From Nitrospira sp. ST-bin4 (GTDB lineage: Bacteria > Nitrospirota > Nitrospiria > Nitrospirales > Nitrospiraceae): a stretch of 32,374 nucleotides of DNA. Positions 8,323 to 16,221 of this stretch are shown here, piece by piece. Numbering within the stretch: position 1 is the first letter of the stretch; each line of letters begins with the position of its first letter. Below the pieces are notes generated by a model. The model was not told the DNA's origin, made no database searches, and was given only the letters and a program-made list of their open reading frames with translations. The position numbers and the translations under genes were made by a program. The stretch covers positions 1 through 32,374 of the forward strand of contig MSXM01000022.1 in NCBI GenBank assembly GCA_002083565.1, read 5' to 3'.

Positions 8323-8407
8323 ACACGGTGGCCGTCTACTTGACCACGCCAACTGATGCCGATGTCTCAATCCCGGAACTGAACTGCTCTGAGTACCCGC
8401 TCAAGTG

Positions 8408-9601
8408 CTACAACACCTGCACGATGAAGCACTTTAAATAACGTGTCTCAGGCATGCTGGCGAGGATGGGATGGTCGGCACTTTGGCCCCGTTGTTCGAT
8501 CAACCGGATCTCGCGCCTGGCGTCACGTGCTGCGAGACGGATGCTCTTCCAGAGGTCTGCCTCGGAGACAGGATGGGAGCAGGAGCTCGTCACCAGAAAC
8601 CCTTCCGGCTTGAGTAGCTTTAAGCCCAGAATATTAACGTCCTTATACCCGGTCAACGCACGGGGCAGCGCCTGCACACTCCGCGCAAACGCCGGCGGAT
8701 CGAGGATCACCAGGTCATAGCGCCGCCCGGCCTTGACCAGCTTGCGCATCTCCTCGAACGCATCGGCTTGGCGATAGCTGCAGCGATCCGCCACCTTGTT
8801 CATTGTGGCGTGCGTTCGAGCCATGGCCAGTGTATCGAGGCTGACATCGAGGCCCTCCACTGATACGGCTCCGGCGAGCGCAGCATGAATGCCAAAAGCC
8901 CCGGTATGGCAGAATACTTCCAGCACCTCAGCTTCAGCCGCAAGTTTGGCCGCGGCCAGCCGATTGTCCCGTTGGTCGCAAAACCATCCGGTTTTCTGTC
9001 CCTGTTCCACATCTACGAGAAACTTCGCGGCCCCTTCGTGAATCTCAACTTGTGTCGGGCCACCGCCACGAAGAAATCTACGTTCGAGAGGCAGTCCTTC
9101 GAGCACCCGGCTTTTCGTGTCGTTTCTTAGATAGACCGCCTCAGCATTCATCTCCTTCATCAGTATATCGGCCAACAGTTCCTTCCGGCGATCCATACCA
9201 TAGGACAGAGTCTGCATGACCAACATGCGATCGTACCGATCCACGATCAAACCAGGCAACCGATCCCCTTCTCCGTAAATCAGCCGATAGGCGTTGGTCC
9301 CGGTGACAACGCGTTCACGCAGACGAATCGCTTGCTGAATCCTCTTCTTCCAGAACGCTTCGTCAACCGGTTCATCCTCAAATGTGACCAGACGGACCCT
9401 GATCTTCGAGTTAGGGTTGAAGAAACCGCGGCCGTAGAACCGGCCATTCGGGTTTACGACATCGACCAGATCACCGGCCAGCGGATCTCCGGCCACGGAG
9501 TGAAGATGGCCGGCATAGATCCATACATGCCCCGGCCCATCCAGAATCCGGTGCGCGGCCAGCGTGACTTTCGGTATTTGACGAGGTTCATCTGATCCCA
9601 T
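8408..9601 (-). CDS. rlmI: 23S rRNA (cytosine-C5)-methyltransferase, RlmI-like
   Basis: Class I SAM-dependent methyltransferase of the RlmI/YccW family, which in E. coli makes m5C1962 in 23S rRNA. An N-terminal PUA-like RNA-binding domain (GHVWIYAGHLHSVAGDP, then PNGRFYGRGFFNPNSKIRVR) leads to the family linker YGEGDRLPGLIVDRYD. The Rossmann methyltransferase follows, with GQKTGWFCDQRDNR, the SAM loop EVFCHTGAFGIHAALAGA, the catalytic LDPPAFARS and the Cys-containing VTSSCSH. The frame is open to a TTG at 9637. I prefer the ATG at 9601 because family members begin near IPKVTLAAHR; neither start has a strong ribosome-binding site. It is convergent with the exported-protein gene. The target base is inferred from the family. 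Confidence 0.88.
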   Translation of the reverse strand: MGSDEPRQIPKVTLAAHRILDGPGHVWIYAGHLHSVAGDPLAGDLVDVVNPNGRFYGRGFFNPNSKIRVRLVTFEDEPVDEAFWKKRIQQAIRLRERVVTGTNAYRLIYGEGDRLPGLIVDRYDRMLVMQTLSYGMDRRKELLADILMKEMNAEAVYLRNDTKSRVLEGLPLERRFLRGGGPTQVEIHEGAAKFLVDVEQGQKTGWFCDQRDNRLAAAKLAAEAEVLEVFCHTGAFGIHAALAGAVSVEGLDVSLDTLAMARTHATMNKVADRCSYRQADAFEEMRKLVKAGRRYDLVILDPPAFARSVQALPRALTGYKDVNILGLKLLKPEGFLVTSSCSHPVSEADLWKSIRLAARDARREIRLIEQRGQSADHPILASMPETRYLKCFIVQVL

Positions 9602-9763
9602 ATGTGTCTTATCCAATGCCGAAGGAGGAAAGATCAAGTGCCTGGAAACGGCATCATACCCGTCCCGCGCTCATAAAACTCGCTTGACGCAGCCCCGCCG
9701 GTATGTTTTCCTGACTGCGACAGTATTATTGACACGACCTGATCGGATATTGGACGAGTACAC

Positions 9764-11419
9764 ATGAGCGGCAAAGCCACTATCGGATCGGCTGTACTGG
9801 ATCGGCTATATCGCCTCGGCGTCCGCCATATCTTCGGCATTCCCGGCGACTATGTTCTTTCACTCTTTCAACTGATCGAAGCCTCGCCGATCAGGCACAT
9901 CGCGACGACCCGCGAAGACTGCGCCGGGTTTGCCGCAGACGCGTACGCGCGCATCAACGGAATCGGCGCCGTCTGCGTCACCTATTGCGTCGGAGGATTG
10001 AACACCGTCAATGCCATTGCCTGCGCCTATGCTGAACGATCGCCGGTCGTCCTGTTGACCGGCTCACCGGGCCTTTCGGAACGGACACGCACCCCCTATC
10101 TGCATCACATGGTCAGGGATTTTTCGACTCAACGGGAGGTGTTCGAGCGCATGACGGTCGCCGCGGTGACGCTCGACGATCCTTTGACCGCCGAACGGGA
10201 AATGGACCGGGCCTTTGCCGCGCTCCTGCGCTATCGGCGCCCCATCTATTTGGAAATCCCCCGCGACATGGTGCACACGCCGCTCACCGGCGCCGTGAAA
10301 CCGATCTGTATCGAAGATGAGCCGAGCGATCCTGCCGCGTTGGAAGAAGCGGTCGGGGAAGTCCGCGCCATGCTCGCCTCGGCAAAACGGCCGGCCATGT
10401 TGGTCGGAGCAGAGGTCGGACGATTCGGCCTCCAGGATGATCTCGCGCGATTGGTCGAGCGGATGAACATCCCGATCGCCTCGACACTGCTGGGGAAATC
10501 CATCATTCGGGAGGATCATCCACTCTATGTCGGCGTCTATGGTGGACTCATCGGACGGGAAGAAGTTCAGCAGTTCATCAACGATTCCGACTGCCTCTTG
10601 ATCCTCGGCTCAATCCTCTCGGACGTGGAAGACTTGGACGCGCGCTCGCCGTTGCTCTCCGAAGGCAGAACGATTCACGCAACCGCCGACCGCGTGGCCA
10701 TCAAACATCACCGATTCGAGTCCATCAAGTTCCAAGACTTTGTCCATGCACTCGTGCAGGCCCCGCTCCCTGCCTTTCCATTGCGGAAACCGCCGGCTCG
10801 AACTGTGGCTGCCTCGGCACAGCCCCACCCCGACTCACCGGTGACGTTGGAAGGGCTGTTCCGGCATCTCGACACTGTCTTGACGGACAAGACCCTGGTC
10901 ATCGCCGATGTCGGCGAATCCCTGTTCGCCGCCGCCGATCTTCATGTACGCCATCGATTTGAATTCCTGTCACCGGCCTACTACACCTCGATGGGATTTG
11001 CCGTGCCTGCCGCCCTCGGCGCATCATTTGCCGATCCCGGCCTACGGCCTATCGTGCTGGTGGGGGATGGAGCGTTTCAAATGACCGGAACCGAACTGTC
11101 CAGTTGCGTCCGCTATGGACAGGCCCCCATCATCGTGCTGCTGAATAACCGCGGCTATTCGACTGAACGGGAAATCTTGGAAGGCCCGTTCAACGACGTG
11201 CATGAATGGCAGTACGAAAACATATTCGCGCTGGTTGGCGGAGGCATCGGATCGCGCGTGAATACGCAACGAGAGTTCGAAGAGCGCCTCGCAGCAGCCT
11301 TTGCGGACCAGCGCCGGCCTCATCTCCTCAATGTCCTCCTCAGTCCGAGCGACCGTTCACCCGGCATGGTGCGGCTCGCCCGGCGTCTCGGCAAGAAACT
11401 TTCAACGGACAAGCCCTAG
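9764..11419 (+). CDS. Thiamine-diphosphate 2-keto acid decarboxylase (PDC/IPDC family)
   Basis: A 551-residue ThDP enzyme that non-oxidatively decarboxylates a 2-keto acid to an aldehyde. The PDC/indolepyruvate-decarboxylase catalytic set is intact: Asp29 in GIPGDY, Glu51 in TTREDCAGFAADAYAR, and the His114-His115 pair in PYLHHMVRDF. The ThDP/Mg-binding GDG...NN motif starts near residue 434 (GDGAFQMTGTEL to LLNNRGYS) and the catalytic Glu follows in YSTEREILEGPFND. The HH pair separates it from acetolactate synthase and oxalyl-CoA decarboxylase. Substrate choice (pyruvate, phenylpyruvate, indolepyruvate or branched keto acids) cannot be read from motifs. The ATG at 9764 aligns with family starts. 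It is monocistronic; the 162-base gap before it has no clear promoter, and a weak inverted repeat (AAGCC/GGCTT, 11411-11440) lies at its end. Confidence 0.9.
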   Translation: MSGKATIGSAVLDRLYRLGVRHIFGIPGDYVLSLFQLIEASPIRHIATTREDCAGFAADAYARINGIGAVCVTYCVGGLNTVNAIACAYAERSPVVLLTGSPGLSERTRTPYLHHMVRDFSTQREVFERMTVAAVTLDDPLTAEREMDRAFAALLRYRRPIYLEIPRDMVHTPLTGAVKPICIEDEPSDPAALEEAVGEVRAMLASAKRPAMLVGAEVGRFGLQDDLARLVERMNIPIASTLLGKSIIREDHPLYVGVYGGLIGREEVQQFINDSDCLLILGSILSDVEDLDARSPLLSEGRTIHATADRVAIKHHRFESIKFQDFVHALVQAPLPAFPLRKPPARTVAASAQPHPDSPVTLEGLFRHLDTVLTDKTLVIADVGESLFAAADLHVRHRFEFLSPAYYTSMGFAVPAALGASFADPGLRPIVLVGDGAFQMTGTELSSCVRYGQAPIIVLLNNRGYSTEREILEGPFNDVHEWQYENIFALVGGGIGSRVNTQREFEERLAAAFADQRRPHLLNVLLSPSDRSPGMVRLARRLGKKLSTDKP

Positions 11420-11438
11420 CCTGCATTCCGGCAGCGGC

Positions 11439-11882
11439 TTAATCTTCCTCCGGATTGATAATATGCAGCCCTGCCGTTTTTGATGCGGCTAACAGCTGCG
11501 TATCTGCACTGACGACCGTTAATCGTAACGGCTTCAATTCTAACGCCATGGCCAGATGCATCACTTGCGGAGACCGGAGAAACGGATATTCCAAGACAAG
11601 TTCCTTGGTCGCCAGGTACGTCTTAATCGTGGGGACGATGAAGTCGAAGAGTCCCTGCTTTGATTCGATTTCGAACTTGTAGAGCACCGAATAGCAATCG
11701 TCCCGCGTCATGAGCCCCCCCTGGGCGCGGGTCGACATAATGGAGTAGAAGTCCGTGACCGACCATGTCGGCAGAACCGCCACCTTCCCGCGTTTCACCA
11801 ACAATTTATTTACGATGCGGGTCCCCCGCTCCATGCTGTACCGCTTGACCAGCGCCGTCGAGTCGAAATAATAGTATGGCAT
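11439..11882 (-). CDS. PIN-domain protein, probable VapC-like ribonuclease toxin
   Basis: A 147-residue PIN-fold protein. The N-terminal YYYFDSTALVKRY carries the first catalytic Asp, Glu18 follows in MERGTR, and the later acidic positions are in VTDFYS and the C-terminal LTVVSADTQLLAASKTAGL. This is the classic PIN order, D...E...D...D. Members are Mg-dependent ribonucleases, often toxins of type II modules. The small basic protein gene just upstream ends 4 bases before this ATG and would be the antitoxin. GGGGAGG lies 10 bases before the start. It is the last gene of the lipoprotein operon. A housekeeping PIN nuclease is the main alternative. Confidence 0.75.
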   Translation of the reverse strand: MPYYYFDSTALVKRYSMERGTRIVNKLLVKRGKVAVLPTWSVTDFYSIMSTRAQGGLMTRDDCYSVLYKFEIESKQGLFDFIVPTIKTYLATKELVLEYPFLRSPQVMHLAMALELKPLRLTVVSADTQLLAASKTAGLHIINPEED

Positions 11883-11886
11883 CCCG

Positions 11887-12153
11887 TTACATCCTCCCCT
11901 TCAGAATAATTTCCGCCAACGGCCCCGGGAGCTTGGAGAGACGGTCTTGCAGCTCATCGAGCGGGACTTCTTCATAGCCTTCTTTCCGCAACGTATCGGC
12001 GAGATTGCCCTGATTGAAAGAAGCCGTATCCTCCTTCAGACGGTCATTCAACCGCCGCTTCGCCAGACGGCTTGATATTTTCTGTCCTGACTTCGTCAAA
12101 CCGCGTCCACGGCTGCGTGGAGCACGAATCGAATTTCCTGCTGTCTTGCTCAC
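11887..12153 (-). CDS. Small basic protein, putative antitoxin partner of the PIN protein
   Basis: An 88-residue protein with a strongly basic, Ser/Arg-rich N-terminus (APRSRGRGLTKSGQK), a charged central helix (AKRRLNDRLKEDTASF) and an amphipathic C-terminal half (GYEEVPLDELQDRLSKL) ending LAEIILKGRM. I recognise no named antitoxin domain (no clear ribbon-helix-helix, AbrB or Phd motif). The position, 4 bases before a PIN gene, and a basic end joined to an acidic amphipathic segment fit an antitoxin. It starts at GTG, and its ribosome-binding site GGAGGAG is made from the last codons of the preceding lipoprotein gene (5-base gap). That couples this pair to the lipoprotein operon. Confidence 0.6.
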   Translation of the reverse strand: MSKTAGNSIRAPRSRGRGLTKSGQKISSRLAKRRLNDRLKEDTASFNQGNLADTLRKEGYEEVPLDELQDRLSKLPGPLAEIILKGRM

Positions 12154-12158
12154 AATCG

Positions 12159-13337
12159 TTACTCCTCCTTCTTCTTAAGATAAACTGCTCCCTGACTATC
12201 CCGCTGCGCCGATGCATCCTCCCGCGGACAGCCCGCCGGCATGGCCGCCGGTGCCGGCAACGTAGCCTCTCCAAAAATATGCGCGGCAATCGCCGTCGCC
12301 GCCTCCGATGACAATTCGCGCTGCGCGACGCGCAGTGTCTTCGCCGTAGCTTCACGCTCCGTCAGATGGCCTTCCTTGCCGCCGCGCGCAACCGCCCCAA
12401 CCACGCGTCTGGTAGCCGCTTCCACAATGTCAAAGTCACTACACCACCGGACGTATTTGAAATTCGGGTCCTTGACTTGGATGGGAAACAGCCGCACCGT
12501 GCCTCGAACAAGCAGTTCCGGCGCTACACCTCCGCCGCCCGCCGCATCGGTTTTTACCGTGAGCCCTTCTCGGATAAGCCCTTCCGTCAGAGCACGCTGA
12601 ATCGGTTCGGCATGATCGCCGGACACCTGTACGGTCAGCACGAGATTCGTCGCCAGAAACCGTTCAAGCTCATTGGACAACTCGTTCACGTCATAGGCGG
12701 CCGCGGTACCTCGTCCGCTCGGACGGATCACGCGCAGATCGGCATTGTAGGCTTCTCGCAGCACAAGATTTCTGGCAGCGCGACGAAGATTGCGGATTTT
12801 CCCGAGTTTGTCGGTCATACCCCGCGACTCGGCGACATCCGATTCGACTGCCCGGTCCAGCGCGGCCATCCGATCCATCAACGAGGCCTCGGCTTGGGAG
12901 CGGCTCATGACAGCCAGCGCATAGTACAGACCTTTGTCCGCATCATGCCAGGCATCGGCAATTCTGACATTCTCGATGACCTTGTCGGTCGAGACTCTTG
13001 TCACGGTATCCAGCGTGAGCCGCCGCTCGGCGTTTGTCGAGCCTCGATTTTCGATCAGAAGATAGGACTCCCAGTCTTTGGCCTGAGCCGTCACTTCCGC
13101 CTTAAAGACCCGCGCGATAGCCGCGTACGCCTGGTCGGCCGCACTATTCCGATTATCCGCCTGCCCCACTCCGATCACGTAGTGAGCCGGAGGATAGTCG
13201 GAGTCTGCTCCGTCAATCCATCCCGGCTTTGGATTTCCACCAAACCAGGCGCACCCCGATGATGCCGTTCCAATAAGGCAGAGACAGCCCATGGTCAGAA
13301 GAGCGCGCCGGAACACGGCTCGGCCATCGTCGATCAT
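12159..13337 (-). CDS. LPP20-like outer-membrane lipoprotein
   Basis: A 392-residue lipoprotein. The signal sequence ends in TASSGC with Cys29 as the likely lipidation site. An LPP20-type domain follows: PKPGWIDGADSDYP, YVIGVGQADNRNSAADQAYA and AIARVFKAEVTAQ, the usual WI...GxG...A...A...V pattern of this family. A second half (about 190-340) resembles a flagellar-assembly or CsgG-like alpha/beta repeat (TVQVSGDHAEPIQRALTEGL, ELLVRGTVRLFPIQ); I cannot name it firmly. The C-terminus is KKKEE, whose codons supply the next gene's ribosome-binding site. It overlaps the COG3014-type gene upstream by 4 bases (ATGA). Its role is presumably at the outer membrane with the other lipoproteins of the operon. 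Confidence 0.8.
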   Translation of the reverse strand: MIDDGRAVFRRALLTMGCLCLIGTASSGCAWFGGNPKPGWIDGADSDYPPAHYVIGVGQADNRNSAADQAYAAIARVFKAEVTAQAKDWESYLLIENRGSTNAERRLTLDTVTRVSTDKVIENVRIADAWHDADKGLYYALAVMSRSQAEASLMDRMAALDRAVESDVAESRGMTDKLGKIRNLRRAARNLVLREAYNADLRVIRPSGRGTAAAYDVNELSNELERFLATNLVLTVQVSGDHAEPIQRALTEGLIREGLTVKTDAAGGGGVAPELLVRGTVRLFPIQVKDPNFKYVRWCSDFDIVEAATRRVVGAVARGGKEGHLTEREATAKTLRVAQRELSSEAATAIAAHIFGEATLPAPAAMPAGCPREDASAQRDSQGAVYLKKKEE

Positions 13338-14824
13338 TGCATCACACGCTGAATGATAAAAGCGGTTTGGCCTGGCGCAAGGTTGAGAGACCGTTCTGTT
13401 CGCCCCGCAGCAGGGCCTTGGCCGGACGGTTGAATCTCCACGCCATAGCGACCAGGAGCGACCCAGGCGCGCGCCACATGAATTTCATCCGGCAATGTTT
13501 CCCAGCTACGCTTGTCCGCCTCTTCTGACATCACGGCTAATCCCTTCGTCAGCAGTCCCACAAGAAGTCCGACCCAGGGACCGGCATCTTTCCCTGCGGC
13601 CTGATGAGCCCCGATTGTCGCCGCTTCAGCCATCGCAAACTTTGAAGCCGCCCGCGCGAGCGCTTTAGCCGTTATGGCCGGCATACGATCCGCAAGGGTC
13701 TTCTCAGCCAACGCCGTCACGTTATGCACGGGCTCCGATCGAACAGTAAGCGCACGCTCTTGCGCGTCCTTCAGTATCACGGTCTCGAACGGCACCCGCG
13801 TCTTTTGTGGCACGAGGCGTGGAAGCGCGACACGCACCACGCGCCCGCTGAGCCCGTACAGCACACTGTCCACCACGGCTCTATCCCGCTGACGAGAAGA
13901 TTGGGACAATCCACGATTGAGCAACACCAGCTGCAACGCATCCAGACTGATCGGAATGTCGAGATAGCGATCCTCTTTCCGTGGAGCGCGGCCATTATAG
14001 CTGATCACGACGACTTGAGCGAGATCTCGGCGAGCCGAAGCCGGCTCCCACTCGACATCGGGAAATGTATTCCGATAGTTCTCGAATTCAGCCGTCAGAC
14101 CGAGTGCTTCAGCCATGCACAGCACATCGGCCCTCAGGGACGGAGGGGACGGGATTCTCAACCATCCATACATCGCCTCATAGGCTTCGAATGCATTGCG
14201 GTAGGCGATGAACGCATTATTGAGGTCGCCGGTCGCCTCATACAAGATGCCGCTCACATAGCGGGCAAATCCGTCGTTTCGATAGCCGTTCGGCTCCTTC
14301 ACCCGGTCGCCAAGCACGTTCAGGCGATGGTCGATGCGCCGCGCCTCTACAAGAGCTTCCGTCAAATTGCCCTGAACTGCGTAATTCAATGCCTTGACCA
14401 CATTGATCATGACATGTTCGTAGGCCTCGCCTTCGTACGGCAAGGCATTGTCGTTGGTCAGAAATGCGGCGGTTTCGGAACGGATGGTTCTGGTATACAG
14501 CCGCTCGACAACCTCTTCAGCCTGTTCCAGCACCATGTTGCTTTGCCGATAGTCTCCCGCCAGTTGAAGGGTCAGACCACGATCCATTCCATACAACAGG
14601 CGGCTCTTCTCTCCATACTCCGCCTCCTTCTGCTCGACGATAGAAGCCGCCATCGCAGGGTCGCCTGCAAGCAAACTTTGTTCGATGAGCAGATAGCGAT
14701 TAACGGAAGGACCGCAGCCGGTCAGGAGAATCAGTCCGGCAAGGAGGCAGGCATAGGAGACTGAAGTGGGACCGCTCCACCGCACACAAGCACCGTGGGC
14801 AAAGCGTGAGAGGAAGGCGTTCAA
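13334..14824 (-). CDS. COG3014-type TPR-like lipoprotein
   Basis: A 496-residue envelope lipoprotein; the lipobox LLTGC puts the lipidated Cys at residue 37. The N-terminal half is helical and TPR-like (LLAGDPAMAASIVEQKEAEY, LTLQLAGDYRQSNMVLEQAE, YVSGILYEATGDLNNAFIAY), as in COG3014 proteins. The C-terminal half is beta-rich with VALPRLVPQKTRVPF, a Gly-rich amphipathic stretch near GPWVGLLVGLLTKGLAV, and a final WVAPGRYGVEIQPSG. COG3014 genes commonly sit next to LpoB-like and LPP20-like genes, as here. The frame starts at a TTG (14824) with no clear ribosome-binding site; a GTG at codon 14 would give a more usual signal peptide. It is 15 bases after the LpoB-like gene. Biochemical function unknown. 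Confidence 0.82.
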   Translation of the reverse strand: MNAFLSRFAHGACVRWSGPTSVSYACLLAGLILLTGCGPSVNRYLLIEQSLLAGDPAMAASIVEQKEAEYGEKSRLLYGMDRGLTLQLAGDYRQSNMVLEQAEEVVERLYTRTIRSETAAFLTNDNALPYEGEAYEHVMINVVKALNYAVQGNLTEALVEARRIDHRLNVLGDRVKEPNGYRNDGFARYVSGILYEATGDLNNAFIAYRNAFEAYEAMYGWLRIPSPPSLRADVLCMAEALGLTAEFENYRNTFPDVEWEPASARRDLAQVVVISYNGRAPRKEDRYLDIPISLDALQLVLLNRGLSQSSRQRDRAVVDSVLYGLSGRVVRVALPRLVPQKTRVPFETVILKDAQERALTVRSEPVHNVTALAEKTLADRMPAITAKALARAASKFAMAEAATIGAHQAAGKDAGPWVGLLVGLLTKGLAVMSEEADKRSWETLPDEIHVARAWVAPGRYGVEIQPSGQGPAAGRTERSLNLAPGQTAFIIQRVMQ

Positions 14825-14839
14825 CTGGGTCCGTTGAGC

Positions 14840-15451
14840 CTAAAAGACCGTCCGCTTCTTTTCGACGACTTTCTTGATCTTCTTCTGTCCATACCAGACC
14901 TTCGCGTTGCTTTCGAGGTCGATCATCTGAAGATCGACTTGATAAAACACCGCCTTGGTCCCGTCGGCTTCGTCAAGGATCGTTGCAATGGTGCCCTTCA
15001 TCATGTAATCAGCCCCCGTCTCTTTTCCCGGAGCCTTCTGCGTTTCTTCTCGGGCATGCACCGCCTGCTCTTTTCGTTCGGTCCGGATCTCGTCCCTCTC
15101 GCCCTTCCCGGCGACGAACGTGACTTTCTGCGAGTTCGTGAGTTCACGCTCCAAATCCGTGATGAAGGTCCGCACGCTTATATGCTCATGGCTGCTGTTC
15201 AGCACGGTTCCGACCACAACCACCGGCTGACGCCGGTTCGCCTGAGTGAAATTGCCGAGCCACGGATATTGCAACGCTTCCTTCACCATCGCCTCGGCCA
15301 CCATCCGGGAATCGGTATCGTTCCACCGGCCGCTCAAATCCGTCACGACGCCGGCGTCGACACGAGTCACTTTCGTCTCATGCCCGCACCCGGCCAAGGC
15401 AAATACCGCACAGAGGACGATCGAATAGGACCGGCGATACCACTGGATCAC
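14840..15451 (-). CDS. LpoB-like penicillin-binding-protein activator lipoprotein
   Basis: A 203-residue lipoprotein with lipobox ALAGC (Cys22). The mature part has the LpoB-family opening: VTDLSGRWNDTDSRMVAEAM, PWLGNFTQANRRQPVVVVG and then NSSHEHISVRTFITDLEREL. It closes with YMMKGTIATILDEADG and VDLQMIDLESNAKVWYG, the ABD-like fold of LpoB/CsgG relatives. E. coli LpoB spans from the outer membrane to PBP1b to stimulate peptidoglycan synthesis. A Lys/Glu-rich insert (RKEQAVHAREETQKAPGKE) replaces part of the fold's loop. It starts at GTG with GGAG 7 bases before. Whether it activates a PBP here is inference; the family and its COG3014/LPP20 neighbours are seen together in many genomes. Confidence 0.82.
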   Translation of the reverse strand: MIQWYRRSYSIVLCAVFALAGCGHETKVTRVDAGVVTDLSGRWNDTDSRMVAEAMVKEALQYPWLGNFTQANRRQPVVVVGTVLNSSHEHISVRTFITDLERELTNSQKVTFVAGKGERDEIRTERKEQAVHAREETQKAPGKETGADYMMKGTIATILDEADGTKAVFYQVDLQMIDLESNAKVWYGQKKIKKVVEKKRTVF

Positions 15452-15500
15452 GTTGACGCTCCGTCAGAGGTTGATGGCTGATTGCCGTACCGTTCGGACA

Positions 15501-16067
15501 CTATCTGACCGCCCGCTTCTCTTCTTCCTTCTCCAGACGATCGAACAACTTATCCGCGTTTTTCCGCACGAAATCACGGACCTGCGCATTCAATTCCTTC
15601 GCCTGCTCCAAGTTGTTCTTCATATCTTCAAGACTCAGCTTGGTCAGGACATAATACGTGTTCGTTTTCTCATCTTTGTATCGATCAATGGGACGGACAC
15701 CACTCAACGTCGCCGTGGTCACAGTCTTGATGGCACGCTCGACATTCTGTTCTTCGGTATTGCGCGTAAAATCGCCGGCCGTCGTGGACGCGGCGTAATC
15801 CCTCATCAGATAACCGGTATACGTTTCAAAGGTCTTGGCGATCTCAGCCCGCCCGCGATTTTCCGCGGTGTCCCAGGCAAGCGGCTCATTGCGCACACCG
15901 ACCACCGACCCCACGCCATAAAACGCCTTACTATCTTTCTCGTTCATCACCCCGGACCCCTTCTCCACCCACTTCGGAGGACCGCCGCACGCCACAAGTC
16001 CCATGAGAAGAACAACACCGAGACCCATGCCGGCCAGTCTTGCACCCATCGCTTGAGACCGTATCAT
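15501..16067 (-). CDS. LPP20-family lipoprotein, first gene of the lipoprotein operon
   Basis: A 188-residue lipoprotein with lipobox LVAC (Cys27), then GGPPKWVEKGSGVMN and AFYGVGSVVGVRNEPLA, the LPP20 opening. ENRGRAEIAKTFETY and IDRYKDEKTNTYYVLTKLSL complete the domain. The C-terminus is a charged helix (NADKLFDRLEKEEEKRAVR). AAGGAGG sits directly upstream of the ATG, the strongest ribosome-binding site of the operon. This fits its place as first gene, with 49 bases before the LpoB-like gene. It is probably an outer-membrane lipoprotein of the same envelope system as the next three genes. Confidence 0.82.
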   Translation of the reverse strand: MIRSQAMGARLAGMGLGVVLLMGLVACGGPPKWVEKGSGVMNEKDSKAFYGVGSVVGVRNEPLAWDTAENRGRAEIAKTFETYTGYLMRDYAASTTAGDFTRNTEEQNVERAIKTVTTATLSGVRPIDRYKDEKTNTYYVLTKLSLEDMKNNLEQAKELNAQVRDFVRKNADKLFDRLEKEEEKRAVR

Positions 16068-16104
16068 AAGATCCTCCTTCGCCGTAAAACTGTTCCGCTA
16101 TCGT

Positions 16105-16170
16105 CCAGGAACGCGCTGCGAGAAAAAGTGGATTTATGCTAACATGCGTTCCTGGTTCCGTCAACGGAAC
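16105..16170. promoter_or_regulatory. Nested perfect palindromes in the lipoprotein-operon control region
   Basis: CCAGGAACGC (16105-16114) and GCGTTCCTGG (16146-16155) form a perfect 10-bp inverted repeat spanning 51 bases. Abutting it is the compact palindrome GTTCCGTCAACGGAAC (16155-16170), with 7-bp arms and a 2-base centre. Both contain the core GTTCC/GGAAC, so four copies of that core flank the promoter. This looks like a multi-site operator. Alternatively GGAAC could be the -35 of an envelope-stress ECF sigma factor. Confidence 0.5.
16136..16164 (-). promoter_or_regulatory. Candidate promoter of the lipoprotein/PIN operon
   Basis: On the minus strand TTGACG (16159-16164) and TAGCAT (16136-16141) are 17 bases apart, about 70 bases before the first lipoprotein ATG. 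The -35 box lies inside the compact palindrome and the -10 box inside the wider inverted repeat, so a repressor bound there would block polymerase. Confidence 0.45.
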
Positions 16171-16221
16171 ACGCTCCTGATGAAGCGATTCATGAACCCA
16201 ATCATTCCTTGAGGAAACCTT

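Noticed and set aside
11411..11440. Rho-independent terminator between the decarboxylase and PIN genes
   Set aside because: Only a 5-bp AAGCC/GGCTT stem with an imperfect inner stem and no T run.
12366..13262. Plus-strand open frame of 298 codons opposite the LPP20-like gene
   Set aside because: The LPP20 domain and lipobox are on the minus strand; the plus reading has no recognisable feature.
13724..14764. Plus-strand open frame of 346 codons opposite the COG3014-type gene
   Set aside because: No signal peptide, domain or ribosome-binding site; the minus frame has a lipobox and TPR-like repeats.
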